12,631 nucleotides of DNA from Actinomycetota bacterium (GCA_009699765.1 WLNN01000023.1:1-12631); one strand, 5' to 3'. Counted from the stretch's first letter, positions 1 through 7,024 are shown. Notes: generated from the sequence alone by a model not told the origin. Made by a program: numbers and translations.

Positions 1-259
1 AAGGTGTTGGAGCAGGTGGGACTGGAGGTTGCGGAACTTCAATAACTGGTTCTGGGGTAGGAGTTGGGCTCGGTGTAGGTGTTGGTGTCGATGTTGGTGT
101 TGGTGTAGCAGTTGGTGATGGCATAGCGGAAGGTGTTGGAGTTGGAGAGGCGGTCACCGAAGGCGTAGGAGTTGGAGTTGGCTTCTTAGTTGAAGTTGGG
201 GTTGGCGTGGGCTTAGCAGTGGGTTTCTTTGTTGGCGTTGGAGTAGGTGAAGGTTTTGG
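1..259 (-). repeat. Imperfect 6-bp tandem repeat coding Pro-Thr units
   Basis: On the minus strand this stretch is dominated by CCA/CCT/CCG/CCC followed by ACT/ACA/ACC/ACG/TCA, read in frame as Pro-Thr and Pro-Ser pairs broken by KK and a few other residues. The codons for Pro and Thr vary from unit to unit, which argues for selection on the peptide rather than recent slippage. It lies wholly inside the secreted protein and is a low-complexity linker, not a CRISPR array. Confidence 0.85.
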
Positions 260-496
260 TGCAACGTAGAGTGCCCACTTTAATTTTCCAGAAATTGATG
301 TGCACTTATATTTAGTGCCCTTTAGATTGGTGATTTGATTCTTGGTCTTGCACGGCAGATTCTTGCCAACAGGGGTCGACGGTGCCCCAACTGCGCTAGA
401 AACAAATGAACCTGTGCCAAATCCCAACGCCGAAATAAGGATAAGTGCAGTTATTAAGCGACCTACCCTCAACTTGTGAAGGGACTCAGAGAACAC
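1..496 (-). CDS. Secreted Pro/Thr-rich protein, N-terminal part (C-terminus outside window)
   Basis: The reading frame is open from a GTG at 496 to the window edge, giving 165 codons with no stop. Seen in it: a short basic start, a hydrophobic stretch at about residues 13-37 ending in SSAVGA (export signal), a small domain at about 45-76 with two cysteines (C49, C65) and a K-Y-K-C ... G-K-L-K-W pattern, then from residue 80 onward a tail of PTP, PSP and KKPT units. A pattern of YxC followed by GKLxW recurs, from memory, in small exported actinobacterial proteins; its role is unknown to me. The Pro/Thr tail looks like a cell-wall spacer or linker, so a further domain or anchor may lie beyond the window. 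The start is uncertain: GTG at 496 follows directly on the TAA of the upstream gene (TAAGTG), suggesting coupled translation, while an in-frame TTG at 472 would give a tighter signal peptide. Neither has a clear ribosome binding site. It is the last visible gene of the minus-strand secreted-protein operon. Confidence 0.75.
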   Translation of the reverse strand, partial: MFSESLHKLRVGRLITALILISALGFGTGSFVSSAVGAPSTPVGKNLPCKTKNQITNLKGTKYKCTSISGKLKWALYVAPKPSPTPTPTKKPTAKPTPTPTSTKKPTPTPTPSVTASPTPTPSAMPSPTATPTPTSTPTPTPSPTPTPEPVIEVPQPPVPPAPTP

Positions 497-2209
497 TTAT
501 TTCACTTGGCTAGAGGCAGCAGTGAATACAGTGGTTGATCCAGCTGGATTCTTCTGTGTAACAGATGCACGTAAGTAATATCCCTTAAGCACACTTACGA
601 CGCTGATCTTGCTACCCGACACAACAGGAAGCTTCACGCATCCAGATGGTGTCTTTGTAGCAGCAGCGCCAGCGCTCTTGCATCGATACCAAGCGATTGT
701 TGCTGAGGCGTTACCAGAGTAACTCCACTTGCCGAGTGAGACTGAAATTTCGCTACCGATCTTTGCAGTCTTTGAAAGAGATGGTGCAGTTACATTCTTA
801 GGAGCCTTGTTATCTCCAAATACAACTGGTGCATCATTTTTGTCAGAGGTATCAATCGGTCCGGTTGGAGCAACGCCACCAGTTGGCTGAATTCCTCCGC
901 CACCAGTTGTGCCACCAGTTGTACCTGTCGTTGCAACAGGAAGTCCGGTTACGTAGTGCACTTCAAGAATATCTACATCTTGAATTTTCTGAACAGACCA
1001 AGAAGGAGTGCGCGCTGCGTAATTTGCGTAGGTACCTGTGTAGAGAAGCGCTTGAAGATAAACAGATCCTGTCGGAGGACTTGATTTGTCAAAAGGAGGA
1101 GCTTCTGCAGAAGCCGCAGTGTCATTATTTTGAAGTGTGTAAGTGACATCGCCATTTGCATCAGTGGTTAATGGAATATTGACTCCATCTTGCGCTCCTG
1201 AATACGCCAACAGCACTGGCTTGGAATTCATATCTGTAACATTTGCTGTTCCACCTGAATACGCAGGATTAAGAATTAGCGTGACAGGTGTATTGGCGAG
1301 TGCCTTACCTTTCGGATCAGTTACATGCCAAGATAGCTTGACAGCTGTTCCGAACTTCGCGAAGAGATCAAAGAAATTAACTTTTGGAGTGAAGTAATCA
1401 CCCTTAAGAATGCTCTGTAGCGCGGCCTTATTAGTAGTGTTCCAAAGAACTCCAGTGCTCGCCTTTTCATTCCATCGAATCACATTTGCTGGAGGCGTAT
1501 CTGTTGCAGCCGCAACTTTTGCGCCTTTAACTGCACCTAATTGCCAGTGGATCTCTAAAATATCAATATCTTGAGTCAGTTGAGATGGCTTGCGTGCTTC
1601 ATATCCAGCTACACCTTGAGTAAATGTACCGACATATAACTGAAGTTGAGTAAATGTTGTTGATCCTGCAGGTGGCAATGTGACGCCATCATCAGACATC
1701 AGCGGCTCTGAATCCGCATCTGATGTGCTGTTAGTAATTGAGTAAGTAACATATCCGTTTGCATCAGTTGTTAAGTTGATGTTTGCGTTATCCGCTTTTG
1801 CAGGATCGCGATCAGTGTCACCTGGAAAATTCTTCCTTGGGTTAAGAAGAGGGCTTGACTGTGTTGCTGTCGGATACGTATAGGCAGGATTGATTACCAA
1901 AGTGACTGGTGTGTTCTTTAGTGGAGATCCACTGATATCGGTTACCAACCATTTGAAATTTACAGTCGCTCCATTTGCAGCAATGACATCGTAGAGCTTG
2001 ACTTTTGGTGTGTAATAAACTTGAAAGTTGTTAAAGTTATTTGGATCATTTGCCAACTTATTATCAAGCCACCATGCATAACCGGTTGATTCAGTAGGAA
2101 CCCAACGAACAACTGCAGTTGATGCAGCGTGCGCGGGAGCTAAGCCAATAAAAGAAGCTAACAAGGCTACGACTGCCGCCATATTTGCCCATTTGCTTAC
2201 TGTCTTCAC
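497..2209 (-). CDS. Secreted protein with two tandem Ig-like modules and a C-terminal Ig-like domain, function unknown
   Basis: 570 residues. I do not recognise a named family. A signal peptide covers about residues 1-29 (hydrophobic AAVVALLASFIGLAP, cleavage near AHA-A). Two homologous modules follow, about 33-224 and 243-422. Each opens with V-[VI]-R-W, has a YYTPKV/YFTPKV segment, then a [VT]-x-[WD] strand with NTPVTL-[VI]-x-NPAY, a Big-1-like LTTDANG-x-VTY, and closes with DIDILEIHW or DVDILEVHY. A Thr/Gly linker (about 423-470) leads to a C-terminal Ig-like domain (475-570) with C510 and C524 and a WYRC ... GYYLR pattern often seen in actinobacterial exported proteins. No catalytic motif is visible. 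The start is GTG at 2209: an in-frame TAA lies nine codons upstream with no other start between, and a weak AGGTAA precedes it. Its place after a secreted GH16 suggests a surface or polysaccharide-binding role, which is inference. The next gene starts immediately after its stop. Confidence 0.85.
   Translation of the reverse strand: MKTVSKWANMAAVVALLASFIGLAPAHAASTAVVRWVPTESTGYAWWLDNKLANDPNNFNNFQVYYTPKVKLYDVIAANGATVNFKWLVTDISGSPLKNTPVTLVINPAYTYPTATQSSPLLNPRKNFPGDTDRDPAKADNANINLTTDANGYVTYSITNSTSDADSEPLMSDDGVTLPPAGSTTFTQLQLYVGTFTQGVAGYEARKPSQLTQDIDILEIHWQLGAVKGAKVAAATDTPPANVIRWNEKASTGVLWNTTNKAALQSILKGDYFTPKVNFFDLFAKFGTAVKLSWHVTDPKGKALANTPVTLILNPAYSGGTANVTDMNSKPVLLAYSGAQDGVNIPLTTDANGDVTYTLQNNDTAASAEAPPFDKSSPPTGSVYLQALLYTGTYANYAARTPSWSVQKIQDVDILEVHYVTGLPVATTGTTGGTTGGGGIQPTGGVAPTGPIDTSDKNDAPVVFGDNKAPKNVTAPSLSKTAKIGSEISVSLGKWSYSGNASATIAWYRCKSAGAAATKTPSGCVKLPVVSGSKISVVSVLKGYYLRASVTQKNPAGSTTVFTAASSQVK
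944..1483 (-). repeat. Second copy of the internal protein module
   Basis: Codes residues 243-422 of the 570-residue secreted protein and aligns along its whole length with the first copy (1538-2113). Shared landmarks in order are V-I-R-W, TPKV, VTD, NTPVTL, NPAY, TTDANG, YTGT and DILEVHY. The two copies differ at many positions, so the duplication is old. Confidence 0.8.
1538..2113 (-). repeat. First copy of the internal protein module
   Basis: Codes residues 33-224 of the 570-residue secreted protein. It matches the second copy (944-1483) by the landmarks V-V-R-W, TPKV, VTD, NTPVTL, NPAY, TTDANG, YVGT and DILEIHW, with a longer acidic insert around residues 125-142. A related, more diverged unit sits in the neighbouring 495-residue protein. 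Confidence 0.8.
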
Positions 2210-2248
2210 TTTCTTACCTACTTTTCTCTTTTAGGATTACTTACAAAA

Positions 2249-3736
2249 TTACTGCGCAGCAAATTCTTGCTTAATCGTGTAAGTCTGATTGCCGACAGTC
2301 ATAGTAAATGTTGCAACTCCTGGAACGGATGATGCAAACATCAATGTTGGAGGAAAGACATAACCAAATGTCTGGGTTGTAAACATCTGGTTCGTGCTGG
2401 TTACTTCCTTTGAGAAGATCATTCCTGAGGCGTGACAGTCATCGTTATTGACCGTGTCAGGGCAAACGCGCAGGACATAAGCGCCAGGTGATGCAGTGAT
2501 CTTTACATCAGGAGCATACAAAGGCACTCGCTCGAGAGTCTTCTTAGCGTTGTTGTATAGGTAGCTAATATTGAGCGTAGTTTTTACATTTCCAGTCAGT
2601 GGCACAGAAGTCGCCGAAGAGACTGGCAGAGGTGGGTTTACAACGCCTCCCACGGTCACATCGTTGCCTGAAGGAGATGGAACTCCGCCACGACTAGCTA
2701 CTCGGTAAGTGATGGCAACAGGGTTCATTGTCATATCACTTACATACTGAGGCCAGAAAATATCTGATGATTCAGGAATCTGATTTGTTGTTGGCTGGAA
2801 GTTTGCACCGATACCGCAACGCTTCTTTGTTGTTGGATCAATATTCTTGCAAGCTTCTGCTGCAGTGTTCTTATTGATTGCCTTGAAAGTTACCTTTCCA
2901 TTGGCATCTGTGTAGAGACTGCTTGGTGTGTTGCCCCACTTACATTTGATATTTCCACCGCAATAACCAGCCTGTGAAATCATCGTAATTGGGTAATCCG
3001 CGATTGGCGCTCCCCACACATCTGTAACTGTGTAAGGCAATTCAATAGTTGTGCCGACTTTGTATGTCTTAATGAAAACATGTGAACGCTCGCCTACCCA
3101 GCTGTTCTTAAATTCTGACCAATCCCAATACACGTCACGTGTAGATTGAAGAAGATCCAATTTTAGGTGCGGGTAATAACCTGGCTTCTGCCACTGAATA
3201 ATTAGCGGACCGCCTAAGTCGGCATTCTTCTTTGTTGGATTTGGGCAACTTGCTTTCGCATTGATGTAATCACACGCTGCGATGCCAACACGAAGATAGC
3301 TATCTGGTACTTGACCTGAAACCGTATATGTAACTTCTGCATAACCAGCCGCATTCGTTAGCACGGTCTTATTTGCAGATTGGATGTCGTCAGCAAAAGT
3401 AAATGATTGGCCAGCATTGTCAGCAATAAATTGAATGAGCTTATTTGCCTGTGTAGCACCACCGGTATAGGTCACTGTTACTTTATCAATATCTTTCTTA
3501 ACCCAAACCAATGGGTGCTGTGTTGAATCATCGAGTAACTTCACGCCTTTTGAGTCAAAGATATTTCGATCTTGCTGAACAATTCCAGGGCCAGGCTTTA
3601 CGTAAAGAGTCGACCAAGTAATGTCGGTTACGTATGCGCCATCTGCAGATGCAGGGCTATAGAGAGCCATTGGCGCTGATAATCCAAGGGCAGCAAGGGC
3701 CACAATAAGCTTGGTGGCACGCGAAGTTAGCTTCAT
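2249..3736 (-). CDS. Secreted multidomain protein with Big-1-like modules, function unknown
   Basis: 495 residues with a clear signal peptide (about 1-32, LIVALAALGLSAP core, cleavage near SASADG... i.e. PASA-D). No named family is recognised. Residues about 216-345 contain KTYKVGTTIELPYTVTD, then A-D-Y-P-I-T-M and QAGY, then YTDANGKVTF, closing in AITYRV. These match in order the landmarks of the modules in the downstream 570-residue protein, so the two are related. A more diverged unit seems to occupy about 36-182 (starting DITW, with TNAAGYAEVTYT, ending LIIQW). The C-terminal part, about 360-495, is probably one or two more beta-sandwich domains. Cysteines occur in close pairs (155/164, 259/265, 296/307, 425/434), consistent with disulfides in an exported protein. 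ATG at 3736 has GGAGG upstream. It sits 23 nt after the secreted GH16, so co-expression is likely and a glucan-binding or enzyme-supporting role is the favoured guess. Confidence 0.85.
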   Translation of the reverse strand: MKLTSRATKLIVALAALGLSAPMALYSPASADGAYVTDITWSTLYVKPGPGIVQQDRNIFDSKGVKLLDDSTQHPLVWVKKDIDKVTVTYTGGATQANKLIQFIADNAGQSFTFADDIQSANKTVLTNAAGYAEVTYTVSGQVPDSYLRVGIAACDYINAKASCPNPTKKNADLGGPLIIQWQKPGYYPHLKLDLLQSTRDVYWDWSEFKNSWVGERSHVFIKTYKVGTTIELPYTVTDVWGAPIADYPITMISQAGYCGGNIKCKWGNTPSSLYTDANGKVTFKAINKNTAAEACKNIDPTTKKRCGIGANFQPTTNQIPESSDIFWPQYVSDMTMNPVAITYRVASRGGVPSPSGNDVTVGGVVNPPLPVSSATSVPLTGNVKTTLNISYLYNNAKKTLERVPLYAPDVKITASPGAYVLRVCPDTVNNDDCHASGMIFSKEVTSTNQMFTTQTFGYVFPPTLMFASSVPGVATFTMTVGNQTYTIKQEFAAQ

Positions 3737-3743
3737 GATTTTT

Positions 3744-3748
3744 CCTCC
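3744..3748 (-). promoter_or_regulatory. Ribosome binding site of the 495-residue secreted protein
   Basis: GGAGG on the minus strand, seven bases before the ATG at 3736, supports this start. It lies in the 23-nt gap after the GH16 stop codon. Confidence 0.8.
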
Positions 3749-3759
3749 GAGTTAGAGAC

Positions 3760-4641
3760 CTACTTGTAGGTCACTTTTCCTTGTCCGTTAACTGATGAAT
3801 ATTTAATCCACTGTACGTTCATTGTTCCTTCATCGAGCATAGGATCGATATCTCCACCGAGATTTCCACCCATTGCAAGATTGAGAATCATAAAGAAGGG
3901 CGCGTTAAATGGCCAAGCATCTGGCGCGACATCTGATTTTTTCTGTGTGTAATAAGTCTTGCCATCTAGCAGCCAAGAAATTTTATTTGGCGCCCAAAGG
4001 ATTCCGTATGTGTGGTAATCCTCTGACAATTCGGCATCTGTAAAAGTAGTGAAAGTTTTAGCTGCGCCACCTGCGTAATTTGGTCCGTGGATAGAACCAA
4101 TTACATTAACTGGGTTATTGCCTTGAGCTTCAACGATATCGATCTCGCCGCAAGCAGGCCACGCAACTTTATTATTTAGACTTGTTCCCAATAACCAGAA
4201 AGCTGGCCAAGTACCTCCGCCTGAAGGCATCTTGATGCGTGCTTCAATTAAGCCGTACTGGAATGAGACTTTCTTCGAAGTTGTGATGCGTGCAGAAATC
4301 CAGTCGCAGGAACCGTAATAACAAAGTGGCTGATCTGCCTCGGCTGGGCGCTTAGTGGTTATTGATAAACCACCGGTTCCACCAATTAACTTCGCTTGAT
4401 CAGCCTTGTAGAACTGACGCTCGTTATTTCCCCAACCAGGGATATTTTGTGCAGATCCATCGCCGAATTCAGAGTTCCAAAATTTTGGATTTGGCGCAGC
4501 GCCTGCCTTACCTTTGAAGGTTTCTGACCATAGAAGTTTTAATTTAGGTGCGCCTTCGGCTGCCGGAGCTCCAAGGAGTGCTGGTGCAATCAGGGCAGGT
4601 AGGAGAGCAATCGTGGCTCCTCTAAAAATTCGACGAATCAA
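3760..4641 (-). CDS. Secreted GH16 beta-glucanase (laminarinase-like)
   Basis: 293 residues. A signal peptide (about 1-30: basic MIRRIFRG, hydrophobic IALLPALIAPALL, cleavage near AEGA) precedes one GH16 jelly-roll domain from about 35 to the end. The GH16 signature GEIDIVE is intact: nucleophile E166, D168 and acid/base E171. Other family landmarks are PGWGNNERQFY (68-78), GGGTWPAFWLLG (141-152), IHGPNY (184-189) and a late FMILNLAMGG. The pattern resembles bacterial endo-beta-1,3-glucanases/laminarinases, but specificity (1,3 or mixed 1,3-1,4) cannot be fixed from sequence. There is no carbohydrate-binding module or anchor, so the product is probably released. The start is TTG at 4641: AGGAGA lies five bases upstream, an in-frame TAG sits at 4651-4653, and the next Met is deep inside the domain. 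First gene of the minus-strand operon, directly downstream of the shared operator. It closely resembles the cytoplasmic GH16 at 10316-11092. Confidence 0.93.
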   Translation of the reverse strand: MIRRIFRGATIALLPALIAPALLGAPAAEGAPKLKLLWSETFKGKAGAAPNPKFWNSEFGDGSAQNIPGWGNNERQFYKADQAKLIGGTGGLSITTKRPAEADQPLCYYGSCDWISARITTSKKVSFQYGLIEARIKMPSGGGTWPAFWLLGTSLNNKVAWPACGEIDIVEAQGNNPVNVIGSIHGPNYAGGAAKTFTTFTDAELSEDYHTYGILWAPNKISWLLDGKTYYTQKKSDVAPDAWPFNAPFFMILNLAMGGNLGGDIDPMLDEGTMNVQWIKYSSVNGQGKVTYK

Positions 4642-4646
4642 GAAAA

Positions 4647-4652
4647 TCTCCT
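4647..4652 (-). promoter_or_regulatory. Ribosome binding site that fixes the TTG start of the secreted GH16
   Basis: AGGAGA on the minus strand, five bases before the TTG at 4641. An in-frame TAG at 4651-4653 excludes any longer protein, so this site and TTG together define the start and keep the signal peptide intact. Confidence 0.75.
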
Positions 4653-4661
4653 ATTGCTATT

Positions 4662-4690
4662 TTGACAGGACCTAGATTAAATACTCCCAT
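4662..4690 (+). promoter_or_regulatory. Candidate promoter for the importer operon
   Basis: A perfect TTGACA -35 box (4662-4667) is followed after 17 bp by TCCCAT (4685-4690), a poor -10 with 3 of 6 matches. If used, transcription would start within the palindromic operator, a standard repression geometry. A rival is TTGTCC (4719-4724) with TTTACG (4742-4747), also spaced 17 bp and also weak. I cannot choose between them. Confidence 0.3.
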
Positions 4691-4704
4691 GAAAGCGCTT
4701 TCAT
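4676..4704 (-). promoter_or_regulatory. Candidate promoter for the secreted-protein operon
   Basis: On the minus strand, ATGAAA (4704-4699, 4 of 6 matches to the -35 consensus) and TTTAAT (4681-4676, 5 of 6 matches to the -10 consensus) are spaced 17 bp. The palindrome 4689-4704 would cover the -35 box and much of the spacer, so a bound repressor would exclude RNA polymerase. This gives a leader of roughly 30 bases before the TTG start. Motif match only. Confidence 0.4.
4689..4704. promoter_or_regulatory. LacI-family operator palindrome in the divergent control region
   Basis: ATGAAAGCGCTTTCAT is a perfect 16-bp inverted repeat with the central CG typical of LacI-family sites. It matches the general TGAAAGCGCTTTCA class, and resembles the TGGGAGCGCTCCCA box of actinobacterial CebR. 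It lies 48 bp from the secreted GH16 start and 75 bp from the binding-protein start, so one site can control both arms. The likely ligand is the LacI-type protein encoded at 9288-10289. A global CcpA-like regulator is a formal alternative, since this sequence also fits a cre site. Confidence 0.85.
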
Positions 4705-4706
4705 AG

Positions 4707-4725
4707 CGGACAGTACCCTTGTCCG
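4707..4725. repeat. Short inverted repeat downstream of the operator
   Basis: CGGACA and TGTCCG form a perfect 6-bp inverted repeat separated by 7 bases. It begins three bases after the operator. It could be a small leader hairpin of the importer transcript or a site for a second regulator. At this length chance is possible. Confidence 0.4.
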
Positions 4726-4766
4726 TTGGTGGCGTCAATACTTTACGAAAAGTCTAAGAAACTTCT

Positions 4767-4772
4767 AAGGAG
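4767..4772 (+). promoter_or_regulatory. Ribosome binding site of the sugar-binding protein
   Basis: AAGGAG seven bases before the ATG at 4780, a strong match with good spacing, which supports this start. Confidence 0.85.
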
Positions 4773-4779
4773 CTAAGAA

Positions 4780-6048
4780 ATGGCTAATGTGAGAATTAAG
4801 AAGTATTGGGTAGGCATCATCTCGGCGGCCGTCCTTGCGTCGACTATTGCTTTGCCAGCCAGCCAGGCCGCATCAAAGGTAACGCTTTCAATCTGGACTT
4901 ATGGAAACGTACTTGATCCAGTGCTGGTAGCAAAGTACGAGAAGAGCCACCCAAATATCAAGATCCAAGCAAAGAAGAACGACCTCGATGGCAGTGCGCA
5001 ATCACTTCGATATGCCCTTCCTTCAACTGCGGTCCCAGATATTGCGGCAATTGAAATTTCTTACATGGGTGAGTTCCGTAACTACACACAATATTTCACA
5101 GACCTTAATGAGATGACACCAAGTGCTTCGACAATCAAGGGCAACTTCCTCGGATGGCGCTGGAATCAGATGGTTGCAGATACCGGTCAGACACTTGGTA
5201 TCCCAACTGATGTCGGCGGGCTTGCGGTTGCGTATCGCACAGACCTCTTTAAGAAAGCTGGCCTTCCCACTGATCCAACAAAGGTTGGCGAACTTTGGCC
5301 AACATGGGAAAAGTACATTGAAACAGGCAAGAAATATGTTGCATCTCAAAAGGGCAAAGCCTTTATTGATATCGCACAAACAATTTACACAGCTGTTGTT
5401 AACCAGGGCGATCAGAAGTATTACGATTCAAAGAGCAACTTGATTTACAACACCAATCCAAATATTCAGGCTGCGTTTAATTACACAGCTGCTGCAAGCC
5501 AAGCAAAGCTTGGTACCAACGTAGCTCAGTACTCACCTGATTGGAACGTTGGATTAAATAAGGGTCTCTATGCAACAGTTCTTGCACCAGCTTGGATGTT
5601 GCAATACATCAAGCAGTACGCACCTAAGACCAAGGGTCTTTGGAACATTGCAGATCTTCCTGGCAAAGCTGGAAACCAAGGCGGAAGTGCGTTATCGATT
5701 CCATCTCGCGCACAGCACCAAGATGAAGCTTGGGAGTTCATTCGCTGGTACACCTCGGCTGAACAGCAAAAGTACTCATTTATAAATACCCTAACTTTCC
5801 CAACAATTACTGCACTTTATTCAGACCCAGCAGTTGGTGGGCTTAAGGATAAGTTCTTTAACAATGCACAAGTTGGAAAGATTTATTCTGCTAGCGTGAA
5901 TGAAGTCAAGCCATTTGTACTTGGAAAGAAAGATCGTTTGATTGATAGCACTATCGGTCAAGCGCTTTCTCGCGTGCAGTTAGGTAAGCAATTACCACAA
6001 GCTGCATGGACTCAAGCAATCTCGGATATCACGCGCGCAATCGGCTAA
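4780..6048 (+). CDS. ABC transporter sugar-binding protein (family 1, MalE/CebE type)
   Basis: 422 residues, the usual length for this family. It captures oligosaccharides outside the membrane and delivers them to the two permeases that follow. The N-terminus has a basic start (VRIKK), a hydrophobic core (WVGIISAAVLASTIALP) and a signal-peptidase I type site (ASQA-A). The mature protein opens with the family pattern V-T-L-S-I-W-T-Y-G then L-V-A-K-Y-E-K-S-H-P-N-I-K, and has a later D-E-A-W-E-F-I-R-W-Y segment typical of these proteins. There is no cysteine in the protein, so it cannot be a lipoprotein, which is unusual for an importer of a Gram-positive cell. First gene of the plus-strand operon, downstream of the shared operator. 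The context of GH16 and GH1 enzymes points to beta-gluco-oligosaccharides (laminari- or cello-oligosaccharides). The ligand cannot be read from sequence. Confidence 0.92.
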   Translation: MANVRIKKYWVGIISAAVLASTIALPASQAASKVTLSIWTYGNVLDPVLVAKYEKSHPNIKIQAKKNDLDGSAQSLRYALPSTAVPDIAAIEISYMGEFRNYTQYFTDLNEMTPSASTIKGNFLGWRWNQMVADTGQTLGIPTDVGGLAVAYRTDLFKKAGLPTDPTKVGELWPTWEKYIETGKKYVASQKGKAFIDIAQTIYTAVVNQGDQKYYDSKSNLIYNTNPNIQAAFNYTAAASQAKLGTNVAQYSPDWNVGLNKGLYATVLAPAWMLQYIKQYAPKTKGLWNIADLPGKAGNQGGSALSIPSRAQHQDEAWEFIRWYTSAEQQKYSFINTLTFPTITALYSDPAVGGLKDKFFNNAQVGKIYSASVNEVKPFVLGKKDRLIDSTIGQALSRVQLGKQLPQAAWTQAISDITRAIG

Positions 6049-6080
6049 CGCCAGCTAGGGCTATAACTACTTAAGATAGA

Positions 6081-6087
6081 AAGGAGG
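6081..6087 (+). promoter_or_regulatory. Strong ribosome binding site of the first permease
   Basis: AAGGAGG seven bases before ATG 6095 is a near-perfect Shine-Dalgarno sequence, stronger than the others in this operon. It lies in the 46-nt gap after the binding-protein gene, where I see no convincing terminator hairpin. Confidence 0.85.
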
Positions 6088-6094
6088 GTGATTC

Positions 6095-7024
6095 ATGTCT
6101 ATAACAAGAAAAAAGAAGTCACTTGACCCGAAACATATTGATGACAAATGGGGATTGGCATATGTCTCACCCTTCTTCCTTATCTTCGGAGCTTTTGGAT
6201 TAATCCCAATCGTTTTTACCGTTTATGTCTCTTTCTTTTCATGGGATCCACTTGCTGGACATGACTTCACCGGTCTTCAAAACTTCAGATGGTTGTTCAC
6301 GGATCCTTACTTCTACATTGCGGTTCGTAATACTTTTTCAATCTTCTTAATCTCTTTTGTTCCGCAGACGATCTTGGCTTTAGTTATCGCTGTTAAGTTG
6401 GCAAACCCAAAATTAAAGTTTAAAGTTTTTTGGCGAACAGTTCTTCTTGTCCCATGGGTGACATCTATCCTCTCTGTTGCAATCATCTTCTCTCAAATTT
6501 TTGGCCAAGATTACGGAATGGTCAATGTTGCGATGCATTACCTTGGTTTGTCACATGTCGGTATCGGCCCAATTAACTGGGTTGGTCAGACAATTCCAAG
6601 CCACATTGCTATTGCATCGATGATTATTTATCGCAATTTAGGTTATGCGAGCTTGATTTATCTTTCATCAATTCTTTCGATTCCACGTGATCTATACGAA
6701 TCCGCCGAACTAGACGGTGCGTCAAAGCGTCAGCAATTCTTCTATGTGACGATTCCACAACTAAAGAACACGCTCATCTTCATGCTTATCGTGGGCACTA
6801 TTGGCGGCTTGCAAACATTCCTCGAGCCTCTTACCTACGGCGGCGTTCAGGGTGGAGATAGCCGACAATTCTCAACATTGGCGCTCTATCTTTACGAGCA
6901 GATCATCATTAATAACAAGTTTGGATATGCGGCGGCAATTGGAGTCGCAATCACCATGATTACCATCGTGATTTCGGGGCTTAATTACGTTGTCACGAAA
7001 CGACTTTCTGGAGGCGAGAGCTAA
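6095..7024 (+). CDS. ABC sugar transporter permease (MalF/CebF type)
   Basis: 309 residues, about six membrane segments. The first lies at about 21-48 (LAYVSPFFLIFGAFGLIPIV), later ones at about 78-100, 115-135, 168-192, 224-240 and 278-300. The cytoplasmic EAA loop that docks on the ATPase is present at about 201-221 (YESAELDGAS ... VTIPQL). The short N-terminus without extra membrane segments fits the actinobacterial CebF-like group rather than enterobacterial MalF, which is longer. It should pair with the next permease to form the translocation channel. The spacing and the strong ribosome binding site support co-transcription with the binding protein. Confidence 0.93.
   Translation: MSITRKKKSLDPKHIDDKWGLAYVSPFFLIFGAFGLIPIVFTVYVSFFSWDPLAGHDFTGLQNFRWLFTDPYFYIAVRNTFSIFLISFVPQTILALVIAVKLANPKLKFKVFWRTVLLVPWVTSILSVAIIFSQIFGQDYGMVNVAMHYLGLSHVGIGPINWVGQTIPSHIAIASMIIYRNLGYASLIYLSSILSIPRDLYESAELDGASKRQQFFYVTIPQLKNTLIFMLIVGTIGGLQTFLEPLTYGGVQGGDSRQFSTLALYLYEQIIINNKFGYAAAIGVAITMITIVISGLNYVVTKRLSGGES

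Noticed and set aside
40..260. GT-rich tandem repeats as a possible CRISPR array or regulatory repeat
   Set aside because: The units are short, imperfect and without spacers, and they read in frame on the minus strand as a Pro/Thr linker of a secreted protein.
829..1146. Plus-strand open frame opposite the 570-residue secreted protein
   Set aside because: Its translation shows no domain or signal, it has no ribosome binding site, and the minus-strand frame has clear repeats and conserved motifs over the same bases.
5958..5971. AAGCGCTT core with partial match to the LacI operator inside the binding-protein gene
   Set aside because: Only the inner eight bases are symmetrical, the flanks do not match, and the site is deep within coding sequence.
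6049..6094. Possible attenuator or terminator between the binding-protein and permease genes
   Set aside because: I looked for a stem with a T-run, as often found after binding-protein genes, and saw no convincing inverted repeat.
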